Part shown: positions 1-10,373 of the stretch, piece by piece | Position numbering within the stretch: position 1 is the first letter of the stretch | Layout: each line of letters opens with the position of its first letter | Assembly: GCA_022578965.1 (NCBI GenBank) | Contig: MU400832.1 | Span: forward strand, 1-34,376 | Reading direction: 5' to 3' | Source: Xylaria sp. FL1777 | Taxonomy: Eukaryota; Ascomycota; Sordariomycetes; Xylariales; Xylariaceae | Length of the DNA stretch: 34,376 nucleotides | Program-made: the position numbers and the translations under genes | Notes under the pieces: generated by a model | Database searches by the model: none | What the model saw: only the letters and a program-made list of their open reading frames with translations | Told to the model about the DNA's origin: nothing

Positions 1-208
1 ATAGTAATTTTATAAGCTATATTTAAAAAGTTCTTTTTTTTTTTTTTTTTTAAATAGTTTGTAAAATTTATAATATACTTTTAGTATTTTGTTTAGGATT
101 TTTTTTGCGATTTTTTTGATTTTCTTGCTTTGTTTTTTATTTTTTTAATTAATAGTTTTTGCTTTTTATCAGATTAAAAAACTACTAGTTTTTAGCTATA
201 GTATTTCT

Positions 209-224
209 AAAATAATGTTATAAT
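209..224. repeat. 16-bp target-site duplication, copy 1
   Basis: aaaataatgttataat, identical to the copy at 955-970. It is preceded by atatttct-like retrotransposon sequence shared with the right copy. Confidence 0.85.
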
Positions 225-954
225 TTGTATTACTTAAACAAACGGCCTATTAGCTATGCTAGTAGCTATTTAGTAAAACTTTATATAAGTGGAAACTTTT
301 TTTAAAGCAAAAACCACTTATATATGCAAAGTATGTAACAGTTCTGCTATAGATTTTATTAATTTGCTGCTTTTTTTACATAATACTTTGCTTTTTAAAT
401 CTTGTATGCTAAGTTAGCAGCGCTTTTGCTTCGCAATGTAAGAGTATAAAAATTAGCGCGTTAACAAAAAGGTCTTTTGTTAATTAGTAGTAAAAGCGTT
501 CTTTTGTTAGCTTTAAGTTTTATAAGCTATAAACAATATAATATTAAGTAAATTTTGAGCACTACATAGTGCTATATTTTTTGTAAATTGCTTAGCGCTA
601 AGCAGTAAGCTTTAAGTTTTAATTACGCTAAAAATACAAGCTGTTTGCTATATAAAAGAACTAATGCTTATATAACGTTAGCAGTAAAAACTAAGGCCGC
701 TTGTTTTTATAGTAGCTAGTATACTAAGTCGGTTATTTATATTACTGCATTAGCAGAAAAGCAAAGTCCTTAAACTTTTAGCTTAGCTATTTAACTTTTA
801 ATTTTTATGCTTTTAGTGCAGTAAGCATGCAGTTTAAACTAAGCTAAAAGCAAACTAACTTTTGCTTTAAAGCAAAGCAACTATGGACTAAGCAAAACTT
901 AAACCCATAACTTTAAAAGAAATAGCCAAGCGTATATTATTGCGCTACTAAGCC
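225..954 (-). mobile_element. Nested short insertion, probable tRNA-derived SINE
   Basis: These 730 bp interrupt the left retrotransposon and are absent from the right copy. They are bounded by a perfect 16-bp direct repeat (aaaataatgttataat at 209-224 and 955-970), and the uninterrupted site is present once at 32,952-32,967 on the opposite strand. Read on the - strand, the first 70 nt resemble a tRNA with A and B boxes. Such a head, a long target-site duplication and no visible coding capacity are what a tRNA-derived SINE shows; fungal SINEs of several hundred base pairs, such as Foxy and Mg-SINE, are known. No inverted terminal repeats are visible, which argues against a DNA transposon. The sequence keeps more G+C (AACGGCC, GCGC, GGCC) than its host. 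An alternative is a truncated LINE or other retroposed transcript. Confidence 0.7.
885..954 (-). other. tRNA-like head of the SINE with RNA polymerase III A and B boxes
   Basis: On the - strand this begins GGCTTAG and ends TTAGTCC, which pair at six of seven acceptor positions if G-U and RIP-type changes are allowed. An A box (TAGCGCAATAAT, about 947-936) with a GCGC/ACGC D-stem follows. A B box (GGTTTAAGTTT, about 905-895) lies about 30 nt further on, where GGTTCAAGTCC would be expected before C-to-T mutation. The anticodon stem does not fold well. The layout is reminiscent of fungal tRNA-Arg, but I do not assign an isotype. It is not a functional tRNA gene. Confidence 0.6.
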
Positions 955-970
955 AAAATAATGTTATAAT
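955..970. repeat. 16-bp target-site duplication, copy 2
   Basis: aaaataatgttataat, followed by taaatatatta exactly as at the empty site of the right-hand element. Confidence 0.85.
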
Positions 971-3940
971 TAAATATATTAGCAATATTTAATATAATTT
1001 ATTTTTTGTATTTTTATATAAATATATTAAAAAGTTTGGTTTTTTTAAATATATAACTGTTATTATAGCTAAAAGTACTTTTATTAAATCTTTTAATTTT
1101 TTAAGATTTTTGCTTGTATTTTTAAAGAATTTTATTTTGTTTTGCTACTTTAAATAAAATTATGTTAATTTATGCTTTTAAGTTAATTAAAGTATTATAT
1201 TTTTTTTTTTAATATATAAGTTTAACTTTAAATTAGTTTTGCTAGTTATTATATTAAACTTTATGTAAGGCCTTAATTTTTTTAGTTATTTGTTGCTTTT
1301 TTAGTAAGTATTTATTTTGTTTTTTAATTTTTTTTTATAAAATATTTAAATGCTTGTTTTATTTTATATTTTAAATGTTATTATGCTTTGTTTTATTTTT
1401 GCTTTTAGTTAAGCTTTAAATTATAGTTTTTAAGCTTTTTTGCTTTTAGTAATTATTTTTTAGTATAATTATGCTTTAATTAGCTAATAATATTTATAAT
1501 AGTTATTTTTATATTTTTTTAAAATAATATTATAAGTATAGTTAAAATTTTTTTTAAATGTTGCAAATTTTTGTAAATTTTTGTAGTAAATTATAGTTAT
1601 AACTAACTACTTTAATTTATAAAAGTTTTATATTTCTGTTTTTGCAATTTGTTTAAAAAACTAATTATTTTTTAGTTTATTAAATAAATATTAATAGCAA
1701 TAATATATTATATAGCAATTTTATAATACTTTATTATGTTTTAAATCTTTTAAGCATAAAATATTATTATTATTTTTTATTATAGTTTTGTTATAATAAT
1801 AACTTTTAATAATTAGTTAAATTGCTAGTTTTAGTTTTTAAAACGTATTAATTTTTGTGCTAACTATTAATACTTTTTTGTTTTGTTATATTTAAAGCAG
1901 TTTAAGCTATAAAAATACTTTATTTATTTTTATTAGTTTTTTTTCTGTAGTATTTTTTATAGCTTTTAATTTTATTTGTTTTTGCTTTAAAGTTTTATAA
2001 GTTTTGTTTTTTTAAGTTTATTTAACAACTAAATGTTTTAATAGTTTATAATTAGTTTAATAATTATACTATTTATAGTTATAGTTTTATTTTTTTAAAT
2101 ATAATTTTTTTTTAAGCTATATTTTAAGCTTTAATAGTTTAAAGTTTTTATAGTTTTATAAGTTTACTAATTATATTAACTTATTACTTTTTATTATTTA
2201 TTACTTTTAATTAAATTATTTTTTTAAGTTATATATTAAATAACTTTAATTGTTTATATAGCAAATATATTTTTTTGTAATTTGTTTTAATAACTATAAA
2301 GCTTTTAAATAATATTTATATGTTTATTTATTTTAACTTATATAAATAAAGCATTTAGATTTATTTAGTATAGTATTTTTGTTTTAACTTAAAATAGCAA
2401 TTTTATATTTTTGCTTTAAAAACGTATTTTTTAAATTGCTTTGTTGTTTTTTATTGTTTTAAACTTTTATAACTTGTATTTTTTTTTTAAGTTAAAGAAT
2501 TTTTCTTTTTTTATAGCTTTTTTTTCTGTTCTTTTTTTTAAATTAACATTATTTTTAAAAGTATTTTTTTTTTCTGCAGTTATAACATTTAACTTTAAAC
2601 ATATTTTAAAGTTATTATTTTTAAACTTTATTAATTTGTTTAAACTTTTATTTAATACTTTTTTAAGTATTTTTTTTTTTGTTTTTTTTAGTTTTTTTAG
2701 TTTTAAAATACTAATTAAATAATTATTAATTAATTATAATAGCTATATTAATATATATATTAATTTTTGCTAGTTTATTTATTTTATATAGTTTGTTTTA
2801 AACTTAGGTTTTAAGTTTATTATAAAATAAATAAAACAATGCAAGCTTAAGTAATTTTAAAATTACTATTAATTATTTAAACTTTATAGTATAATTTACT
2901 GCTGCTTTTATTTGTTTTAAGTAATAAAATGCTTTTTTTATGTGTTTTACTTTTTAAGTATTTTTAAATAATGCTTTTATTTAATTTTTAAACTTAATAT
3001 AGTTTTTAAAAATTTTTTTTATTTTTAGCTTAAAGTTAGTTAATTTATTAGCTTTTAAAAAATCTTTTAAAATAAGTTAAAACTATTTTAGTACTTTTTT
3101 TAATAAAAATTATAAAATAATTATTATTTTTTGGTTTTTTTTTATAATAATAATAAAATATTATTTTAAATAAAGTTTAATATAAATTAAAAAAGCTTTT
3201 ATATTTATAAATTTATTATAAAGCTTTAAAGCAATAAGTTTAAAACTTTTAATGTTTAATATTTTTAATATTATAAATAATTTTAATAATAAAAGCAATA
3301 GTAATAATAAAAAGTTAGGTTTTTTATTTTAAGTTATTACTTTAAATATAGCAGTAATAAAAATAAGCATTAAGTTTATTAGTAATAATATTAACATTAA
3401 TTATAGTATAATTATTTGTTTAAAACTTTAATTTATTATTATAATAATAATTATTATTGCTGCTTTAATTATTATAGCTAGTATTTATGCTAGTTTAAAG
3501 GTTATAACGTTTAGTATTTAAGCTATTTTTTAAGTTAAAGCAATTAGTTTGCTTTGTAGCGCTAGTATTAATATTAGTTTTTTTTTATTACTGCTGCTTG
3601 ATTTTTTTTTTTTTACTATTGCTTTTTTTTTAATAAAAATAGCTAATAAAAGTACTAAGGTTTATTGTTTTAGTATATTGCTAGTTCTAAAAGTTTTTAA
3701 GATTTTTAAACTTAATTTTTAACTTTTTGTTTTTAGTAATATAACTTAAATTTAGTTTATTAGTTATTAAATAAAGTTTATTTACGTAATATTATTTAGC
3801 ATTTTTGTTTTTTAAATATTTTTTTAGTATATTTTTAAAAGTTTATTTTATAAATTATTTATTACTTAACTTTTTATATTAATATTTGTTTTTATATATT
3901 AGGTTTTATTAATTAAAGAACTATTAAAGTATAATAAACT

Positions 3941-4424
3941 TATTATATATTAATATAATAAGTTTGCTTTTAAGGTTTTAATTTGTAAGTAATAATAGAA
4001 TTCTTAATAGTAGTTCGTTAAAGAGGTTTTTAAAGTACTTTTACTACTATATATTAATAAAGGTTTTAAAGAATTAAAAGTAATAAGTATATTAGTGCTT
4101 AGCAGTTATAAAAAAATTAATAGCTAAAAAATTAGAACTAAATAAATAACTAAATATAAAAAATGCATAATTATATAAATAAAAAAAAGGTAAAAAAAGT
4201 AGTAATTTCTTTTAAATTACTGCAAGTTTAATAAGCATTAAATTATTATAAGCTTAGTAAGCTTTAAATTACTATAAGCTTAGTAAGCTTTAAATTACTG
4301 TAAGCTTAATAAGCTAAGTAAGTTGTTATGTAACTTTAGCTTTAGCTAGCTAAAAAAGAGGTGCAAAGTATATATAAAGGCATTAAGCTGCTCTAAAGGC
4401 CACTTTTGTGCTAATTTTATAACA
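3941..4424 (-). repeat. Probable 5' LTR of the left retrotransposon
   Basis: This aligns with the right LTR at 29,503-29,985. On the element strand it starts TGTTATAAAATTAGCAC. Its inner end lies in the palindrome at 3,936-3,965, where the TG...CA ends have changed C to T and G to A relative to the right copy. It contains the 26-bp tandem repeats. The outer end is supported by the sharp loss of homology; the inner end is inferred from the terminal inverted TGTTATA/TATAACA. No partner 3' LTR lies in the window. Confidence 0.6.
4212..4315. repeat. Four tandem 26-bp units inside the left LTR
   Basis: Each unit begins ttaaatta and carries an aagctta-type core; the copies differ by a few transitions. 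The same four-unit array is present in the right LTR at 29,612-29,715 on the other strand, so it predates the separation of the two element copies. Confidence 0.85.
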
Positions 4425-6103
4425 GGTTTTTTAAAGGTTTTTGCTTTTATTTCTTTTTTTTTTTTTGTATATTTTAATATTTTATAATAACTTTGCTATA
4501 TATTAAAAGCTAATAATAATTAGCTTTGCTAATAATATTAATTTTATTACAGTAGATTTAAATGTAAAGCAAAATTGCAAAGCTTTAAAAATAGCATAAA
4601 AAACATATAAAAGCTAAGCAAAACAACATAAAATAAAGTTTATATTACAAAAAAGCAAATTAATATATTTTTTTAGCAGTAAAACAGTGCTTACGTAAAT
4701 AATATACTTTTTTAATATAATAGTATACTTAAAAAATAGTGCAAAGTTTTTAAAAGTATAGTTTAATAAAAATATAAAATAAAAAAAATATTTAGCAAAG
4801 CTTAAAAAAAAACTAAGCATTTAGTTATATGTAATAATTAAGCTATAAAACTTTATATAAAGCAATAATATAGCAAAAGCAAAATAAATATATGTTATAA
4901 TAATATAAAGCACTTTAGTTTATAGCGTAGCAACTTAATATAAGAACTTTAAAAAAAATAAAGCAAAAAGTATTGTTAACTTGCTAATAATAATTTAAAA
5001 CAAGTGTTTTAAATGTATAACTAGAGCTTTTAAAGCAACTAAAACAAAGCACTTAAAAACTAAAATAAAGATTTTTTTTATTAACTTATATTTTAGTAAT
5101 AAAACAGTAGCTTATAAGTATTACGTAAAAAGCTTAGCAGCTAAAAAGTTAATTTAAAAAGCAACAAAAAAAATTAAAACTTTTATTTAAAATATAAAAG
5201 CTTAAAAAGCTAAAAACTAAACGAAAAGCAGGCTTATAAGCAACAGTAAAAGTATAGCTAAAAAAAAATCTAATGCTAGCTTTAAATTTTTAGTAAAAAA
5301 GGTAATTAAAAAAAAAAAAACTTAAGATTACATTAAAAAAAAATAAATAAGTAAATAAAGCTAAACTAAAATAAACAGTAATTATTTAGTAATAACTAAA
5401 CAAAAGCTTAATAAAAACAAAGCTTTTAAAAAGTATAATAGATTACTAAAGCATAAAGCAGCTATAGTAATATAAATGTGTACTAAAAAAATAAAATTAA
5501 AGGTGTTTTTGCATAAAAAGAAAGTTTTAAGCTTTTTTATGCTTTTTTACAAATGCATAAAAAAAGAAAAGATTTTTTAGCATATAGTTTTATATTATAA
5601 CTTGCTAAAAAATAAAAAAAAGCAGCTATAAAAAAGCTTTATAGCTAAGCTGCTATAAATTAATAAAAATTTATAACTAGTTATAAAAAAGCTTAAAACT
5701 ACAGGTAATATTACAAAGTAGCTATTTATTACTAATAAAATAACAATATATAATAAAGCAGTTAAAATAAAAAGAAATAAAAAAAGAAAAAAAAAGGCAA
5801 AAAATAAAGAAAAAATTAGCAGAAAAAGCAAAAGCGCTTTTTTAAAAGTTTTAAGAAATAAAAAAAAAGCTTTTATATGCTTTTTAAAAAAGCAAGAAGT
5901 TTAAAAGCTTTAAAAAAAGTTTTTTTGCTTTTTAACTATTATTTTCCGTTTAGCAAGCTAGTTAATAAAAACTAGTTGTTATAAGGTAAAAGAACTTTAA
6001 AGTAGCAATGTAAACATTGTTATATAAGGTTTTTATTCGGCTTTTTGTACGGTTTTACTTATAGGTACATAAGTAGAAAAACTACGCTATAAAGCAGCAC
6101 AGC

Positions 6104-6135
6104 GGGTTATTAATAATAATAATAAATAAATAATT
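6104..6135. repeat. TAA/TAAA microsatellite
   Basis: A short run of taataataataa followed by taaataaataa. It may be a simple repeat or the degenerate tail of a decayed element. Confidence 0.6.
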
Positions 6136-7200
6136 AAATATATTTATTTTATTTTTTATTTTTTATAAATAATTTGCTTTAATATTATTATTTATTTTTA
6201 ATTATTATGTTTTTTTAATATTTTTTATAGTTAATTTATTAAATAATATAAAATAATAAAAGTTATAACTTTATTATTTATTTACTTTTATTAAATTTTT
6301 TTATGTTTTATTTTTATTAATTTTAATTAATTATTGTTATATTATTTTTATTTCTTTTAGTTTTTTATAAACATTTTTTTTTTATTTTTAACATTTTTTT
6401 TTTATTTATTTGTAGTGTTTTTTTTTTAAAAGCATACTTATTATTTCATGTTTTTGCTTTTTTTTTTTATATTTTAATTTTTATTCCGCAAGCTTTGCAT
6501 TTGTTGCATCTTTAAGCAACTTAAGCGTAAACCTAGAAAATTTCTTTTTATTTGCTTTCTTTTTTTTTTTTAGCTTTTTTTTTAATTTTAATATATTTAT
6601 TAACATTTAAACAAGCTTAATTAAACTATTATAGTACATACTTTATTAATAAAAGCAGCAATAACTATTTTTAAAAAAGTAATAATTAGTGCATGTTTTT
6701 AAAAAGCTTTTTTTGTTTTTTGCTATATAGTTAGTATAAAGTTTTTTGTAATTTTTGCTTTAATATTGCTTGCATATTTTAATTTTTTTTTGATTTATAA
6801 ATATATATTAAGCAAAAGCTATTGTATGCATAAAATTTAATAGGCTTTATTTTGCATTATATTTTTTGCTATTTTTTATAATTTGCTTTAGTTTAATAAA
6901 ACGAACAATTATTTAAACTTATTTAATTAAGTATTATTATATTATAAAAATATAAAAAGCATTTATTATTAATTTATTTAAAATTATTTAAACATTATTA
7001 TATTTGCTTTTAAGTAATTTTTAAAGTATTTATACTGTTAATTTAATTTTAGGTTTATAGTTTTTTGCGTTTTTAAAAATATTTTTTTTTAAAAAAAAAA
7101 GTTTGTTTTTAAATATAAAACTATTAAAAGTTTTAAATACTATTATTAAATATGTTATATTATTAAGTATATAAATAAGTATTAAAAAAATAAATGCTTT

Positions 7201-7380
7201 AAGTATATTATATGCAAAAAAAGTATGCTATATATAAAAAAGGCAAGTTATATATAAAAAAAGCAAGTTATATATAAAAAAAGCAAGTTATATATAAAAA
7301 AAGCAAGCTATATATAAAAAAAGCTAAGTATATTTAAAAAAAGCAAACTATATATAAAAAAGATATATTATATTTAAAAA
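7201..7380. repeat. Nine-unit 20-bp tandem repeat
   Basis: The array keeps exact 20-bp register. The consensus unit is aagcaagttatatataaaaa; three units are identical or nearly so, and the outer units (7,201-7,220 and 7,361-7,380) are more diverged. A partial unit follows at 7,381. It lies about 360 bp outside the gene-island border. Units carry no spacers, so this is a minisatellite and not a CRISPR array. Confidence 0.9.
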
Positions 7381-7740
7381 AAGTAATATAAAATCTTAAA
7401 ATATAAAAAATAATAAACTTAGTTTATAATAGCTTAGCAAAATAAATAATAAATAAAACTAGCTTTAGTTAAGCTATATAAATATATTATTAGTAAACAT
7501 AATAACATATAACTATAGTAATATAGCTGCAAATTTTTGCAAATATAGCTATTTGTAATTATATATATATACTTAGCTTTATATGTAGCAATTAAAAAAA
7601 TATTTTTTTAAAAGTAGCTATATAGCATTTAAATAAGCTTAATTAAATAAAATTTAGCTTTTTATAGAATTGCGCTAATAAGTACTAAAATATATAAAGT
7701 AATGCAATTAAAAAAGTGTAATAAAAAAAGTAAGAAGTAA

Positions 7741-8313
7741 GTAAATTATCAGCTGCCTAGGTATAAATAAATACCTAAGGGGTAGGTAGAAGGAGTTAGG
7801 TGGGGTTGCCTTGGTTCTGGCACACTTTTTCGCTATGGGCCACCGTAGACGCCTTTCTTCCACAATACCGGAGAAGCAACCACATTTTGTATTATATAAC
7901 AAGCGACGGGAGTGTCTCACTCTTATCTGGCAAATGATATTGAGAGCCATAGCCAAACTCCTAAGATAGGGTATACTATAGCGATTATATAATTCTGTCC
8001 AATAACCTCACAGTCTATGGACCTACACACATGCCCCTTACCTTTTGCTACCCTCCTTCGGACATTGGGCAGCTAGATTATTCAGGTGCGAATAATTTTG
8101 TGATTTAGTCTTATAAATAGAGTTCATTCGTACATTTCTAAACTCTCCGTATAGAGGCACGTGCGGCCTCAGGGAACGCCAAACGCCTTTTGTTGTTTTG
8201 AGTGTTGTGCTCACCTCGGCATTTGGAGGCTTATATACAATGCCAGCCACGGACTCAAGCAAAGTACCACCCATAAGAGAAAGCTCTTTTACCTGTTACA
8301 TATGCGAATCCAG
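7741..8313. other. Left edge of the gene island, no gene seen
   Basis: Base composition changes from almost pure A/T to ordinary within about 50 bp near 7,740-7,800. The stretch lies 3' of the permease gene on the - strand and probably holds its 3' UTR and terminator. Short frames on either strand lack family features and good starts. Confidence 0.6.
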
Positions 8314-10373
8314 TCAATGACCACTCTCGATAACTGGGCCTGTGTACGTCTTCCTAGCCCATGCCATGTAATACACGACGCTAAACACAACGACTACCCC
8401 AAAGCCCAGCACAGCCCAGTTGAAATTCTGTGGTGTTACATCCCGGACAGGTGGCCAGAAGCTAAAGATGAAGATATATAATAGGTAAGCACAGGAGAAT
8501 GCGTTGTTGGCAATTCCAAGTGCCCCGTGTACCCTCCAGGGGCCCCAGGTTAGGTTGCCGCCTATCGTGTTCGTAAGTGTATCGTCATCGTGTCGGGGTC
8601 GTATGGCTCCGGTCACTCTGCGATAGAGGAGGAGACACGAAGCGATGAGGTAGGAACCAAATAATCCAGCTATGGATATGGAGATAACACCGCTACGCCC
8701 TTGGAGTCAGCTATTGCCATTCTAAGCGCGATCTTTAGGACTTCGAAGATATGAAAACCGCCGGGATATCGTTTTCAACGCAATAGGGATCTTTATGCTC
8801 TAATAGTTTCCATACCAAGAAGAACATTACTTTGAAAATTACTCACTTGAAGGCTACGGAATCTCCAATATTGACAAGCGACAGAATAATCGCTACGACG
8901 ACGGTCACTAGGACAGCATATTCGGGTATACTGGTTCGTGGACTAATCTTCTTCAGAACTCTCCAGCCACTACAATAGTCAAGGTTAGTATATAGGATTT
9001 TGAGCGCGCCGAGAAGTGTTCCAGGAAAGGAGAAGGTCCTAGTGCAATGTTTTTGCTTCAAAAGGGGCTTTTATATACCACGAGCCGCTGAGACAAGAAG
9101 AAAATGAAACTGAGATGCTTACGGTACTCCACGGTCACGAGCGAAAGCCCAGTAAATTCGAGACGTCGACGCAAGGCATCCAGTAGTAGCACTAAAGGAC
9201 ATGACCACAACAAGAGAGGACATAACAGTCGCCCCGGCAGTCGACCCGACGGCGTTGCGGAAAACAGACATGAATGGATATTGAGGGTTTTCAGCTAACG
9301 CCACGTCGATGTTTCCAAGAGAATAAAGAGTCGCAACCATCATGGCAAAGCCCAACGTCCCGTTTACAGCGAGACCTGTCATCAGGGATCGAGGTACCAC
9401 CACAGCGGCGTTTCGTATTTCTTCCGACATCTGCCAACGTGTTAAAGAGTGGTATGAGGATACTGCTAGTTAGTAAGGCTTACGTGAATAGCACCGTCTC
9501 CGCCAAGAAAGGCAAAGACGTTTCCTATAATCCCAATGCTAAAAGATAGGCCTTGCGTTTGCCACAATCCCGAGTTGACCCAGGTATCAAAGACGTCTTT
9601 GGCTGATCCATGGGGGCTGAGCAGTGACAACGGGAGTATGACGGCGAAGAAGCCCAGGATGTGTAGAACTAGCACGAGGCCTTCGAACTTTGCCAGGAGA
9701 GATCCGACAGCGGTATTGATGCCGTAGCTAACCAAGACCACGGCCCAGAACAGAAGCGTACCATGCCAATTCTTCATAACAGCAGCGTATTCCGGATGCG
9801 TGAGCAAAATAAGACCTTGGATCATGGTCCCAGTGACGAACCCACCAGAAGCTACGAGTGCCTGCCATCCCGTGATAGCGAGCCAGCCAGTAAGATATCC
9901 AAGGAACTTCCGGGACGACGAAGGCGCTAGCATCGAAACCCAGTGGTACTGTCCACCCGAGGTTGGTGCCATTGAGACCAATTCGGAGAGCGTCGTGAAT
10001 ACTGAGAGCGTGCCGACCCAGACGACTAGAAACCCGTAAAGAATCCCAGACGGCCCGCCACTGCCAACGTTAGTGACTCCTATGATCGCAGAAGATAGGG
10101 GCGTAGTACTTCTGAAGCCCCGCGAGAAATGTGCTATACCGCTGTTAGTGAGGTGGGAAACGGAACGACAGTAGATGGAACATACGTCAACGAGCCCTCC
10201 CAAGTAATGAGTACCGTGCAGCTAAAGCCAAGAATTGTCATAAAGCCAAAGTTCCTCTTCAACACAGGCTTCTTCCCCAGACGCGCTAGCACGGCATCAT
10301 CGCGAGAAGATGAATCCGATAGACTCTCCTTGAGCATGGTCTGCAGACCATGTTCTTCGAGGCTGGTGCTCAT
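8314..10373 (-). CDS. Amino-acid/choline-type permease (APC superfamily), six exons, 532 aa
   Basis: A plasma-membrane transporter of the fungal amino-acid/GABA/choline permease group, predicted to move an amino acid, amine or choline by proton symport. Exons are 10,373-10,186, 10,133-10,110, 10,060-9,484, 9,430-9,123, 8,969-8,847 and 8,692-8,314. The five GT-AG introns (52, 49, 53, 153 and 154 nt) leave one intact frame, and the second exon is only 24 nt. The cytosolic N-terminus leads to LGKKPVLKRNFGFMTILGF (about 32-50) and WEGSL. The APC signature SMAPTSGGQYHW follows at about 100-111, then GDGAIHMSEEIRNAAVVVPR across the exon 3/4 junction, ARDRGVPGW and ISPRTSIP. The C-terminus has GPWR...NNAFSCAYLL, FSFWPP and YTGP, as in full-length relatives of about 500-540 aa. 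About 12 hydrophobic segments are expected. Substrate cannot be decided from sequence alone. The next gene on the same strand ends about 1 kb upstream. Confidence 0.93.

Larger units (their letters stand above)
1..4424 (-). mobile_element. RIP-degraded Ty3/Gypsy LTR retrotransposon, left copy (partial, runs off the window)
   Basis: This AT-saturated block is the reverse complement of the right-hand element. Matching points are left 1 with right 33,174, left 955 with 32,967, the 26-bp repeats at 4,212 with 29,715, and left 4,424 with 29,503. Apart from the insertion at 225-954 the coordinate sum stays at 33,922-33,927, so the copies are nearly colinear. Homology stops abruptly at 4,424, just at the TGTTAT-type LTR terminus. 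Because the right copy carries readable RT and RNase H motifs on the + strand, this copy reads leftward; its pol region lies at or beyond the window edge. No open reading frame survives. The AT excess and TpA richness fit RIP. Family assignment rests on the right copy. Confidence 0.85.
4425..7740. other. AT-rich, RIP-like relic DNA between the left LTR element and the gene island
   Basis: No gene is supported here. Positions 4,430-5,930 are A-rich on the + strand and 6,130-7,100 are T-rich, suggesting at least two relics in opposite orientation. The stretch 5,940-6,110 is less AT-rich and contains a caatg/cattg hairpin. It is followed by a TAA/TAAA microsatellite at about 6,104-6,135. Long lysine-rich, stop-broken frames at 5,400-5,900 (+) may derive from a transposon ORF, but I could not name a family. 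I found no clear match to the right-hand relic at 25,600-29,500. Confidence 0.6.

Noticed and set aside
2441..2722. 93-aa open frame in the left AT-rich block, similar to a frame at 31,212-31,478
   Set aside because: Both are Phe/Leu-rich antisense readings of A-rich gag-region relics. They resemble each other because the two retrotransposon copies are homologous, not because a protein is conserved.
4614..4820. 68-aa Phe/Leu/Tyr-rich frame on the - strand
   Set aside because: Compositional by-product of AT-saturated DNA; no motif, no promoter.
5595..5831. 78-aa membrane-like frame on the - strand
   Set aside because: Hydrophobicity comes from T-rich codons on the strand opposite an A-rich relic.
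7201..7380. CRISPR-like array
   Set aside because: The repeat units are contiguous with no unique spacers, and the organism is a eukaryote.
7708..8274. Two short - strand frames downstream of the permease
   Set aside because: No family features; the first spans the composition border and ends in AT-rich sequence.
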